DNA of 64,000 nt from CAIWHR01 sp963816925 (GTDB taxonomy: Bacteria; Pseudomonadota; Gammaproteobacteria; Burkholderiales; Casimicrobiaceae): the NCBI GenBank assembly GCA_963816925.1, contig CAWFMY010000005.1, positions 248,001 through 312,000 on the forward strand, written 5' to 3'. The position numbers and the translations under genes were made by a program. Under the pieces are notes generated by a model. The model saw only the letters and a program-made list of their open reading frames with translations, did not search any database and was not told where the DNA came from. Shown here one piece after another: positions 46,430 through 53,901 of the stretch (positions are counted from its first letter, which is position 1; every line of letters begins with the position of its first letter).

Positions 46430-47125
46430 TCAAAGGCGAGCGCCGGCGACGCGCTCGGCGGTGGTCAGCGCAACGCGGTGCCGCACGTAGAGGGGCAGCG
46501 CCAGCGCGGCGGCGACGCCTTCGCCCGCGACGAGCCGCGGCAGCGCGAGCTCGCCGATCGAACGCGCCGTCGGGCGCAGCGTCGCGTCGACGGACGCGAG
46601 CGCCAGTTCACCGGCAAGCGCCGGATAGGCGGCGAAGCCGTTCCCGGCGCCGCCAGCGCCGTCATGCGGCGCAGGCAAGCGCAACGTCGCGGGCGCCACT
46701 GCCACGGGCTCCATCCGGACGCGCCACGCGTCGCCGTCCGCCGCGTACATGGCCGCATAAACTTCGCGCATGCGCGCATCGAGGCAGGAGACGACGGTGG
46801 TCCACCCACGTGCGCGCCGCGCTTCCTGCGCGAGCGCTTCGAGCGTCGGCACCGCGACGACGGCGAGGTCCGCGCCGTACGCGAGACCCTGCGCGACGCC
46901 GCAGCCGATGCGGATCCCCGTGAACGATCCCGGCCCGGCGCCGAAGGCGATGCCGTCGAGCTGCGCGAGTTCCAATCCCGCCTCGGCGAGCGCCGCGCGC
47001 GCCATCGGCAGCAGGCGCTCCGAGTGCGTCTGACCGACGTGCTCGTCGCGTACGTGCCAGCGCCGGCCGTCGCCGACGGCCACGCTGCACCACTCGGTCG
47101 AGCTGTCGAGCGCGAGGATCCACAT
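46430..47125 (-). CDS. tsaB: tRNA threonylcarbamoyladenosine biosynthesis protein TsaB
   Basis: ASKHA-fold partner of TsaD in making t6A on tRNAs that read ANN codons. 231 residues: MWILALDSSTEWCSVAVGD, HSERLLPMARAALAEAGL, AFGAGPGSFTGIRIGCGVAQG, all diagnostic. TsaB itself does not bind metal like TsaD. The start (47125) has no Shine-Dalgarno sequence but has TAGAAT six bases upstream, the geometry of a leaderless message. Confidence 0.93.
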   Translation of the reverse strand: MWILALDSSTEWCSVAVGDGRRWHVRDEHVGQTHSERLLPMARAALAEAGLELAQLDGIAFGAGPGSFTGIRIGCGVAQGLAYGADLAVVAVPTLEALAQEARRARGWTTVVSCLDARMREVYAAMYAADGDAWRVRMEPVAVAPATLRLPAPHDGAGGAGNGFAAYPALAGELALASVDATLRPTARSIGELALPRLVAGEGVAAALALPLYVRHRVALTTAERVAGARL

Positions 47126-47131
47126 ACGAGA

Positions 47132-47158
47132 ATTCTACTCGACCCGCCGACGTAGAAT
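47132..47158. promoter_or_regulatory. palindromic pair of -10 boxes for tsaB and rlmD
   Basis: ATTCTAC (47132-47138) and GTAGAAT (47152-47158) are perfect mirror arms 13 bases apart. On the reverse strand the left arm reads TAGAAT and ends six bases before the tsaB ATG; on the forward strand the right arm reads TAGAAT and ends six bases before an in-frame TTG at 47165 (rlmD). Either it is a pair of divergent -10 boxes or an operator that covers both. Confidence 0.4.
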
Positions 47159-47185
47159 GACGGGTTGCCCGTCGAAAAGCCCCCG

Positions 47186-48529
47186 ATGCCCGAATCCAGC
47201 GTCCATGCCGCCGCGCCGCCGATCGCCGACGTGGCGTCGCTCGACCAGGAGGGCCGCGGTGTCGCGCGCATCGACGGCAAGGCCATCTTCGTCGAAGGCG
47301 CGCTGCCCGGCGAACGCGCCGTCATCACGACGCTCAAGCGGAAGCCGAACTACGAAATCGCGCGCGCCGACCGCATCCTCCGCGCGAGCCCCGCCCGCGT
47401 GGTCCCGCGGTGCCCGCATTTCGGGGTGTGCGGCGGCTGCTCGCTGCAACATTTCGATGCCGGCGCGCAGGTCGCCGCCAAGCAGCGTGCGCTCGAGGAC
47501 GCGCTGTGGCACCTCGCGCGCGTGCGCGCCGACCTGCTGCTGCCGCCGATCCACGGTCCCGCGTGGGGCTATCGGCACCGGGCGCGGCTGTCGGTGCGGC
47601 ATGTACCGAAAAAAGGCGGCGTCCTCGTCGGCTTCCACGAAAAGAAGTCGAGCTATGTCGCCGACATGACGTCGTGCGCGATCCTGCCGCCGAAGGTCTC
47701 GGCGCTTCTGCCGCTGCTGCGGCGACTCGTCGGCGAGCTTTCGATCCGCGATCGCCTGCCGCAGATCGAGCTTGCGCTGGGCGACCGCCACGATGGCGAT
47801 CCGCCGGCATGCGCGCTCGTGCTGCGCATCCTCGCGCCGTTGACGCCGGCCGACGAGGCGTTGCTCAGGGACTTCGCCGACGCCCACGACATCGAATTCT
47901 GGCTGCAGCCGGCCGGCCCGGAGACCGTGGCGCCGTTTCTGCCGGCGCCTTCGCGCCTTGCCTACACCCTGCCCGAGTTCGGCGTCGAGTTCCCGTACGC
48001 GCCGACCGAATTCACGCAGGTGAATCCCGCGATCAACCGCGTGCTGGTGCGCCGGGCGATGACGCTGCTCGATCCGCGCCCCGGCGAGCGCATCGCCGAC
48101 TTCTTCTGCGGCATCGGCAACTTCACGCTGCCCATCGCGCGGCGCGGCGCAAGCGCCGTCGGCATCGAAGGGAGCCCGGTGCTCGTCCGGCGCGCCGGGG
48201 AAAATGCGGCGCACAACGGCCTCGCGGGCCGCGCGACGTTTCGCGTGGCAAACCTGTTCGCCGCCACGCCGGAAAGCTTCGAGGCGCTGGGTCCGCTGGA
48301 CAAGATACTGCTCGATCCGCCGCGCGAAGGCGCGATCGCGGTGGTCAAGGCGCTGCCCGGCGACGGCGCGCCGGCGCGCATCGTCTATGTGTCGTGCGCG
48401 CCGGCAACGCTTGCCCGCGACGCCGAAGTGCTGGTGCACAGCCATGGATACACGCTGGCCGCGGCGGGCGTGATCAACATGTTTCCGCACACCGCGCACG
48501 TCGAGTCCATCGCGCTGTTCGAGCGCTGA
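47186..48529 (+). CDS. rlmD: 23S rRNA (uracil-1939-C5)-methyltransferase
   Basis: RlmD/RumA methylates U1939 of 23S rRNA. From ATG 47186 there are 447 residues: a TRAM domain near the start (ADVASLDQEGRGVARIDGKA), the Fe-S cysteines CPHFGVCGGC, motif I DFFCGIGNFTLPIARRG, and the nucleophile/motif VYVSCAPATLARD, with DPPREGA before it. A TTG at 47165, seven codons earlier, is in frame and lies six bases after a TAGAAT box, so it may be the true start. It depends on Fe-S supply from the ISC operon nearby. Confidence 0.92.
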   Translation: MPESSVHAAAPPIADVASLDQEGRGVARIDGKAIFVEGALPGERAVITTLKRKPNYEIARADRILRASPARVVPRCPHFGVCGGCSLQHFDAGAQVAAKQRALEDALWHLARVRADLLLPPIHGPAWGYRHRARLSVRHVPKKGGVLVGFHEKKSSYVADMTSCAILPPKVSALLPLLRRLVGELSIRDRLPQIELALGDRHDGDPPACALVLRILAPLTPADEALLRDFADAHDIEFWLQPAGPETVAPFLPAPSRLAYTLPEFGVEFPYAPTEFTQVNPAINRVLVRRAMTLLDPRPGERIADFFCGIGNFTLPIARRGASAVGIEGSPVLVRRAGENAAHNGLAGRATFRVANLFAATPESFEALGPLDKILLDPPREGAIAVVKALPGDGAPARIVYVSCAPATLARDAEVLVHSHGYTLAAAGVINMFPHTAHVESIALFER

Positions 48530-48536
48530 ACGCGCG

Positions 48537-48935
48537 TTATCGCAGGAAAACCTGCAAATCGACCCCCGCGAGGACGAGGATGGCCGCGAATGTCGCCGCG
48601 ACGCCGAGGCTGCGGCCGATCGACACGCCCGCGGTGCGCGCAAAGCCGAGCGCGTGCGAGACCCGGCCCGCGACGAGCGCGATGCCGCAAGCGTGAAGCA
48701 GCGTCGCGCCGGCGCCGGAGAGCTCTGCGACCAGCATGAGGATCAGCGCGATCGGCACGTACTCGATCGCGTTGCCGTGGATGCGGATTGCCCGCGCGAG
48801 CCGCCGGTCGCCGCCGTCGCCGATGCCCGCCCTGGTCGACCAGCGCAGGAGAATCACGCGCACCGCGAGCACCACGATGATCAGGGCGCAAAGAGCGGCG
48901 TAGAGCGCGGTTATCCGCGCCGAATCAGTCGTCAT
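48537..48935 (-). CDS. MAPEG family membrane protein
   Basis: A 132-residue protein with four hydrophobic helices (ALYAALCALIIVVLAVRVIL, EYVPIALILMLVAEL, LLHACGIALVAGRVSHALGF, SLGVAATFAAILVLAGV). The conserved HGNAIEYVPIAL and GRVSHALG match MAPEG (microsomal glutathione transferase-like). Its role is unknown. Its first 11 bases overlap the end of iscX, so it is joined to the ISC operon as the last gene, which may be chance. Confidence 0.85.
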   Translation of the reverse strand: MTTDSARITALYAALCALIIVVLAVRVILLRWSTRAGIGDGGDRRLARAIRIHGNAIEYVPIALILMLVAELSGAGATLLHACGIALVAGRVSHALGFARTAGVSIGRSLGVAATFAAILVLAGVDLQVFLR

Positions 48936-49131
48936 CGAAGTCGCCCTCGTCCATCCACGCCATCTGGATCGCCTCGAGGATCTTTTCGCCGCTGTGTTTC
49001 GGATCGTCGTCGAAGCCCGGCAGCGCCAGCACCCATTGGCGCAGGTCGGTGAAGAGCACGGTCCGGGGATCCGTGTCGGGGCGGGCCTCGGCGAGCGCGA
49101 TGGCGATCTCGCGCGTGTCGGTCCATTTCAT
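48925..49131 (-). CDS. iscX: Fe-S assembly adaptor IscX
   Basis: A 68-residue acidic protein, MKWTDTREIAIALAEARPDT then TVLFTDLRQWVLALPGFDDD, close to IscX (YfhJ), which binds IscS and iron and moderates cluster assembly. The end KILEAIQMAWMDEGDFDDD is conserved. The start is the ATG at 49131, overlapping the context of the ferredoxin stop at 49134. It is the last ISC gene, overlapping MAPEG. Confidence 0.95.
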   Translation of the reverse strand: MKWTDTREIAIALAEARPDTDPRTVLFTDLRQWVLALPGFDDDPKHSGEKILEAIQMAWMDEGDFDDD

Positions 49132-49133
49132 GA

Positions 49134-49472
49134 TCAGTGCTTCTCTTTCGCGTAATTGATCGTGTAGCGCGGTATCTCGATCTTGAGCGGCGCGTCGTCG
49201 ACGATCGCCTGGCACGATAGGCGCGATTGCGGCGTCAGGCCCCAGGCGCGGTCGAGCAGGTCATCCTCGTCCTCGCTGGACGGCGACAGCGACGAGAGGC
49301 CCTCGCGGACGATCACGTGGCACGTCGTGCACGCGCAGGATTTCTCGCACGCGTGCTCGATCTCGATGCCGTGCTCCAGCAGCGCGTCGCAGATCGACAC
49401 GCCCTTCTCGACGTCGAAACTCGCACCGTCGGGGCAGATCTCGGGATGCGGAAGGACGTCGATGCGCGGCAT
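49134..49472 (-). CDS. fdx: ISC-type [2Fe-2S] ferredoxin
   Basis: A 112-residue adrenodoxin-type ferredoxin that supplies electrons for cluster assembly. Cluster cysteines C42, C48, C51 and C87 occur in HACEKSCACTTCHVIV and RLSCQAI, the E. coli Fdx spacing. It ends six bases... before iscX and starts six bases after hscA, in the usual hscA-fdx-iscX order. Confidence 0.96.
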   Translation of the reverse strand: MPRIDVLPHPEICPDGASFDVEKGVSICDALLEHGIEIEHACEKSCACTTCHVIVREGLSSLSPSSEDEDDLLDRAWGLTPQSRLSCQAIVDDAPLKIEIPRYTINYAKEKH

Positions 49473-49478
49473 GGCGGA

Positions 49479-51347
49479 TCAGGTCAGGGCGTCGATGCGG
49501 CGGCCCTTGAGCGCGCGCGAAACGCTGCGGTCCATGCGCCGGCTCGCGAACTCGTCGGTGGCCCGGTTGAGCGCCGCGGTGGCGGCGGCGAGCGCGCGAT
49601 GATCGTCGCCGTCACGCAAGCGCGCGACCGCCGCGAGCGCCGCTTCGATCGCGCCGCGCTCGTCCGGCGACAGCAATTCGCCATCAGCCGCCAGCGCATT
49701 GCGGGTCGCCGTCGCGATCTGGTCCGCCTCGACCTGCGCCTCGACGAGCGTCCGCGCCGCCATGTCGTCCGCCGCATGGGCGAACGAGTCCTGCAGCATC
49801 CGCGCGATTTCGCCGTCGGAAAGACCATACGACGGCTTGACGACGATGGCCGCCTCGACGCCCGCGGTCAACTCTCGCGCCGACACCGACAGCAGGCCAT
49901 CGGCATCGACCTGGAAACTGACGCGCACCCGCGCCGCGCCCGCGGTCATCGGCGGAATTCCGCGCAGCTCGAAGCGCGCCAGCGAGCGGCAGTCGGAAAT
50001 CTTCTCCCGCTCGCCCTGCACGACGTGGATCGCGATCGCCGTCTGGCCGTCCTTGAAGGTCGTGAATTCCTGCGCGCGCGTCACCGGGATCGTCGAGTTG
50101 CGCGGCACGATCTTCTCGGTCAGGCCGCCCATCGTCTCCAGCCCCAGCGAGAGCGGGATGACGTCGAGCAGCAGCCAGTCGTCGGCGCCGTCGGCTTTGC
50201 GGTTACCGGCAAGCGCGTCGGCCTGGATCGCCGCGCCGAGCGCGACGACCTGGTCGGGGTTGAGATTGGTGAGCGGCGGCTGCGCGAAAAAATCGCCGAC
50301 CGCCTTCTGGACCTGCGGCATCCGCGTCGCCCCGCCGACCATCACCACGCCCTTGATGTCGGACGTCGAAAGCGCGGCATCGCGCAGCGCGCGCTTGACC
50401 GGCCCCAGCGTCTTCGCGACGAGATTCGCGGTGATCGACGTGAACGTGGCGACGTCCAGCGTGACGTCGACCTTCTTGCCCGTCGACAGCGTCGCGACGA
50501 TCGGCGCCGACGCATGCAGCGTCAGGTTTTCCTTCGCTTCGCGCGCCTTCAGCATCAGGAGACGCGTGTCCTCGGGCGACAGCGGAGGCAGCCCCGCGGC
50601 CTCGATGACCCAGCAGTAGACGCGGTGGTCGAAATCGTCGCCGCCGAGCGCCGAGTCGCCATTGGTCGCGAGCACCTCGAAGACGCCCCTGGAAAGCCGG
50701 AGGATCGAGATGTCGAACGTGCCGCCGCCCAGGTCGTAGATCGCGTAGGTGCCTTCGGAAGCGTTGTCGAGCCCGTACGCGATCGCCGCGGCGGTGGGCT
50801 CGTTCAAAAGGCGCAGGACCGGAAGGCCCGCGAGCGTGGCCGCATCCTTGGTCGCCTGCCGCTGCGCGTCGTCGAAGTACGCGGGGACCGTGACGACCGC
50901 GCCGGCAAGCGCACCACCGAGGCTCGACTCGGCACGTTCGCGCAACGCGCGCAGGATGTCGGCGGAGACTTCGACCGGCGTCTTGACGCCGCCGCGCGTG
51001 GCGATCCGCACCATGCCGGGATCGTCGACGAAGCGATAGGGAAAGCGTCGCGCATCCGAAAGATCGGAAAGGCCGCGCCCCATCAGCCGCTTCACCGAGA
51101 CGATCGTGTTCTGCGGATCCGCGGCCTGCTGCGCCTGCGCGACGTGACCGACTTCCACGCCCGTCTCGCAGTAGCGGACGATCGACGGCAGCAGCGGATG
51201 CCCGGCATCGTCGGGAAGCACCACCGGGATGCCGTTACGCACGGTCGCCACGAGCGAATTCGTCGTGCCGAGGTCGATGCCGACCGCGCGCCGGCGCTTG
51301 TGCGGCGCGGGCGAGGCGTCGGGCTCGGCGATCTGCAGGAGCGCCAT
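49479..51347 (-). CDS. hscA: Fe-S cluster chaperone HscA
   Basis: Hsp70-type chaperone that with HscB releases clusters from IscU. 622 residues: ATPase domain with AVGIDLGTTNSLVATV, YDLGGGTFDISILRLS and VVMVGGATRMPQVQKAV, then a substrate domain, as in HscA. It starts at ATG 51347, overlapping the neighbourhood of the stop of the extra gene upstream (TGA at 51352-51350), so translation is coupled to that gene and not directly to hscB. Confidence 0.96.
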   Translation of the reverse strand: MALLQIAEPDASPAPHKRRRAVGIDLGTTNSLVATVRNGIPVVLPDDAGHPLLPSIVRYCETGVEVGHVAQAQQAADPQNTIVSVKRLMGRGLSDLSDARRFPYRFVDDPGMVRIATRGGVKTPVEVSADILRALRERAESSLGGALAGAVVTVPAYFDDAQRQATKDAATLAGLPVLRLLNEPTAAAIAYGLDNASEGTYAIYDLGGGTFDISILRLSRGVFEVLATNGDSALGGDDFDHRVYCWVIEAAGLPPLSPEDTRLLMLKAREAKENLTLHASAPIVATLSTGKKVDVTLDVATFTSITANLVAKTLGPVKRALRDAALSTSDIKGVVMVGGATRMPQVQKAVGDFFAQPPLTNLNPDQVVALGAAIQADALAGNRKADGADDWLLLDVIPLSLGLETMGGLTEKIVPRNSTIPVTRAQEFTTFKDGQTAIAIHVVQGEREKISDCRSLARFELRGIPPMTAGAARVRVSFQVDADGLLSVSARELTAGVEAAIVVKPSYGLSDGEIARMLQDSFAHAADDMAARTLVEAQVEADQIATATRNALAADGELLSPDERGAIEAALAAVARLRDGDDHRALAAATAALNRATDEFASRRMDRSVSRALKGRRIDALT

Positions 51348-51349
51348 GG

Positions 51350-52399
51350 TCAATGCGCGCCCACCGCCGGCGCTTCCGCGCGTTGCAGCATGCGCGCCGC
51401 CGCGTCACGAAAACGATCGTCGTCGAACGCCCGCGCAAGCGCCCTGCAACTGTAGGTGAGCTTGATCGCGTGATCGTCGGACTGCTCGACCGCGGCCGCG
51501 AACAGAGTGTTCCAGTCGTCGCTCCCGGCCGCACGAAGCGTCATCTTGGGCAGGGCGGCTGCCCCGACCGCGACATGCATCGCGAGAATGCACTGCCAGA
51601 AGGTGCGCAAGACCGTACGATCGATCGCGTAGTGATCGTCGATGACCTTCAATGCATGCGTCGCGGTGACGAGATGCACCGTGTAGATGGACGGCTTCGT
51701 CAGATACGTTTGCAATGCGGCATCGGCGAGCGCGCGCAACGAGAGCTGTCCTTCGTCGATCGCAACGCCGGCGGCATAGGCTGGCGCACGCATTCCGCCG
51801 CGGATTGCACCGATGATGGGCCCGCGCGCCTCGGTCGCGACAATGCCCTGCGCATGCGCTGCATCGAACGCGTCCCGCATCGACCGCGACGACGCGGAGC
51901 CGCGCGAATCGTCGTTGCCGAGCGGATCGAACGCGCTGGCGAGATACGCGAGTCCGGCCGCAATTTCGTCGCGCGCTCCGAGGTCGAGGCCATAGGACAA
52001 GCGGATGATGGCGTGGAATCCCGCGGCGGCCAGGCCGTCCAGCAGCCGCGGCAAAAAACGCGCGAGCACTGCGTCGACGTCCGAACGCGAGAGCTCGTCG
52101 GTGAAGAACGCGCGGAAAGGCATGTACGCGCGGGGCTCGCCGAGCCGCCGGTCCCAGCAGCCTGCATCGATCGGCTGCGATGCCGCGGCGCGTACCGGTG
52201 GAGCTCGCGTGGCGGCAGCGGCGATCGTCTCCAGCCGGGCGGAACTCGCCCCCATCCGGTACAACGCGATCAACACCATCGGCAAATGCATGCTGAACCC
52301 GCTGCCGTACATTGCCGCGCCGCGGCCGTGGTCGGCCAGCAATCGCAGCAGCGTCGCCCGCGCGTCCAACCCGCAATCGTCACGGTCGTCTGGCGCCAT
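51350..52399 (-). CDS. questin oxidase-like protein inside the isc operon
   Basis: A 349-residue protein of the questin-oxidase-like (DUF4243) type: GFSMHLPMVLIALYRMGASS near 33-52, FLPRLLDGLAAAGFHAIIRL, YGLDLGARDEIAAGLAYLAS and KPSIYTVHLVTATHAL fit the family pattern. Fungal members (questin oxidase, AflY) open quinone rings in a Baeyer-Villiger type step; the bacterial ones are uncharacterised. The protein has paired histidines but no known iron-sulfur motif. Its start shares a base with the hscB stop (TGATG) and its stop lies two bases before the hscA start, so it is fully integrated in the ISC operon. I know of no standard ISC role for it. Confidence 0.75.
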   Translation of the reverse strand: MAPDDRDDCGLDARATLLRLLADHGRGAAMYGSGFSMHLPMVLIALYRMGASSARLETIAAAATRAPPVRAAASQPIDAGCWDRRLGEPRAYMPFRAFFTDELSRSDVDAVLARFLPRLLDGLAAAGFHAIIRLSYGLDLGARDEIAAGLAYLASAFDPLGNDDSRGSASSRSMRDAFDAAHAQGIVATEARGPIIGAIRGGMRAPAYAAGVAIDEGQLSLRALADAALQTYLTKPSIYTVHLVTATHALKVIDDHYAIDRTVLRTFWQCILAMHVAVGAAALPKMTLRAAGSDDWNTLFAAAVEQSDDHAIKLTYSCRALARAFDDDRFRDAAARMLQRAEAPAVGAH

Positions 52400-52929
52400 C
52401 AGTCATCCAATCCGGATTGCATTTCGTCGATGTCCGCCGCGAGCTTGGCGAGGAACCGGAGCTGACGCACGTCCGCGCGCGCCGCGTCCCACGCGCCCTC
52501 GGCGTCGAGCCGCGCAGCAAGGCGTTGCTCGAGCTCCTGCGCATCGGCGCGGACCTCGGCGGCCAGCGCACCCAAGCGCGCCGCATCGTGCGCTGCGAGC
52601 GCTTCTTCCGCGGCTTCGCGGCGCTCGAGCTGGCGCTCCAGGAATTCGTACGGCAGCGCGGTGTCCGTCTCCGCGAACGCCTCGATGCCGTGTAACGACA
52701 GCAGGTACTGCGCGCGCGCGACCGGATCGCGCAGCGCCTGGTAGGCCTCGTTGACGCGGGCCGACGACTGCAGCGCGAGCCGCTGCTCCGCCTCCGGCGC
52801 GCGCGCAAAGCGGTCCGGATGCACTTCGCTTTGCAATTCGCGGTAGGCGCGGTCGAGCGACGCCGTGTCGAAGCGGAAGCGCTCCGGCAGGCCGAAAAGC
52901 TCGAAGTGGTTGCGGGAGAAATCGATCAT
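52399..52929 (-). CDS. hscB: Fe-S assembly co-chaperone HscB
   Basis: J-protein co-chaperone of HscA. 176 residues: an N-terminal J-domain with the HPD at H37-P38-D39 (SEVHPDRFARAPE), MIDFSRNHFELFGLPERF at the start, and a C-terminal helical domain (ARADVRQLRFLAKLAADI) that binds IscU. Length is normal. The stop overlaps the start of the questin-oxidase-like gene. Upstream lies a long palindrome that ends at the iscA stop. Confidence 0.95.
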   Translation of the reverse strand: MIDFSRNHFELFGLPERFRFDTASLDRAYRELQSEVHPDRFARAPEAEQRLALQSSARVNEAYQALRDPVARAQYLLSLHGIEAFAETDTALPYEFLERQLERREAAEEALAAHDAARLGALAAEVRADAQELEQRLAARLDAEGAWDAARADVRQLRFLAKLAADIDEMQSGLDD

Positions 52930-52952
52930 CGGACTAGGGCAGGCACACCGAA

Positions 52953-53091
52953 AGACCGCCGAGAATCGAGCAGAGCGGCGCGATGCGAGGCGCCGCGGAG
53001 CTTTCGACCGGAACGTACACGCGAGTACGTGAGGATCGAAAGCGAGCAGCAACAAAGTAGCGCGTCGCTATGCGATGGTTATCGACGGTCT
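52953..53091. repeat. 139-bp imperfect palindrome between iscA and hscB
   Basis: The gap begins and ends with mirror arms: AGACCGCCGA (52953 on) pairs with the reverse of ATCGACGGTCT (ending 53091), and GCAGAGCGGCGCG pairs with most of CGCGTCGCTATGC. The centre is a perfect hairpin: GCTTTCGA (53000-53007) with TCGAAAGC (53036-53043), then CGTAC (53014-53018) with GTACG (53025-53029). The message from iscA to hscB would fold into one long stem-loop. No protein-coding frame is present. Confidence 0.65.
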
Positions 53092-53414
53092 TAGACGTTG
53101 AAGCTCTCGCCGCAGCCGCATTCGTCCTTGACGTTCGGATTGTTGAACTTCAAGCCTTCGTTCAGGCCCTCGCGCGTGAAATCGAGCGTGAGGCCGTCGA
53201 GAAACGGAAGGCTCTTCGGATCGACGACGACCGTGACGCCGTGGCTCTCGAAGCGCAGGTCCTCGGGACGGAAATCGTCGGCGAACTCGAGCTTGTACGC
53301 GAGCCCGGAGCAGCCCGATGTGCGCACGCCGAGGCGCAGCCCGACGCCCTTGCCGCGCTTGTCGAGCTGGGTCGCGACGTGCTTCGCCGCGGTTTCGGTC
53401 AGGGTGATCGACAT
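53091..53414 (-). CDS. iscA: Fe-S carrier IscA
   Basis: A-type carrier that passes clusters from IscU to target proteins. 107 residues with the three cluster cysteines C35 (RTSGCSGLAY), C99 and C101 (KDECGCGESFNV). The N-terminus MSITLTETAAKHVATQL is standard. Its stop is at the edge of a long palindrome. It is preceded by iscU with 27 bases between. Confidence 0.96.
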   Translation of the reverse strand: MSITLTETAAKHVATQLDKRGKGVGLRLGVRTSGCSGLAYKLEFADDFRPEDLRFESHGVTVVVDPKSLPFLDGLTLDFTREGLNEGLKFNNPNVKDECGCGESFNV

Positions 53415-53441
53415 TTCGTATTCCGGAACGTGGGTTGGCCG

Positions 53442-53876
53442 TCAGTCCGCGGCTTGCGGTGCACAGGCGGGCGCGGAGGCGTCGCCCTCGGCGCCCTCCG
53501 CATGCTTGGTCCGATAGTCCGCGACCGCCGCCTTGATCGCATCTTCCGCGAGGATCGAGCAGTGGATCTTGACCGGCGGCAACGCCAGCTCTTCGGCGAT
53601 CTGCGTGTTGCGGATCGCCACCGCCTCGTCGAGCGTCTTGCCCTTCACCCATTCGGTGACGAGCGACGACGACGCGATGGCCGAGCCGCAGCCGTAGGTC
53701 TTGAACTTGGCGTCCTCGATGCGGCCGTCCGCGCCGACGCGAATCTGCAGCTTCATCACGTCGCCGCAGGCCGGCGCGCCGACCATGCCCGTGCCGACAC
53801 CGTCGGCGTCCTTCGCGAACGAGCCGACGTTGCGCGGATTTTCGTAGTGGTCGAGTACCTTGTCGCTGTATGCCAT
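53442..53876 (-). CDS. iscU: Fe-S scaffold IscU
   Basis: The scaffold on which clusters form. 144 residues with cysteines C37 (APACGDV), C63 (YGCGSAIASS) and C106 (KIHCSIL), the aspartate D39, and the LPPVK motif (99-103) that HscA binds. The final 17-20 residues (AEGAEGDASAPACAPQAAD) are a low-complexity addition to the usual end. It starts 25 bases after the true iscS end. Confidence 0.97.
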   Translation of the reverse strand: MAYSDKVLDHYENPRNVGSFAKDADGVGTGMVGAPACGDVMKLQIRVGADGRIEDAKFKTYGCGSAIASSSLVTEWVKGKTLDEAVAIRNTQIAEELALPPVKIHCSILAEDAIKAAVADYRTKHAEGAEGDASAPACAPQAAD

Positions 53877-53901
53877 GGTGCTGCTCCTTGAATCCGTGAA
53901 C

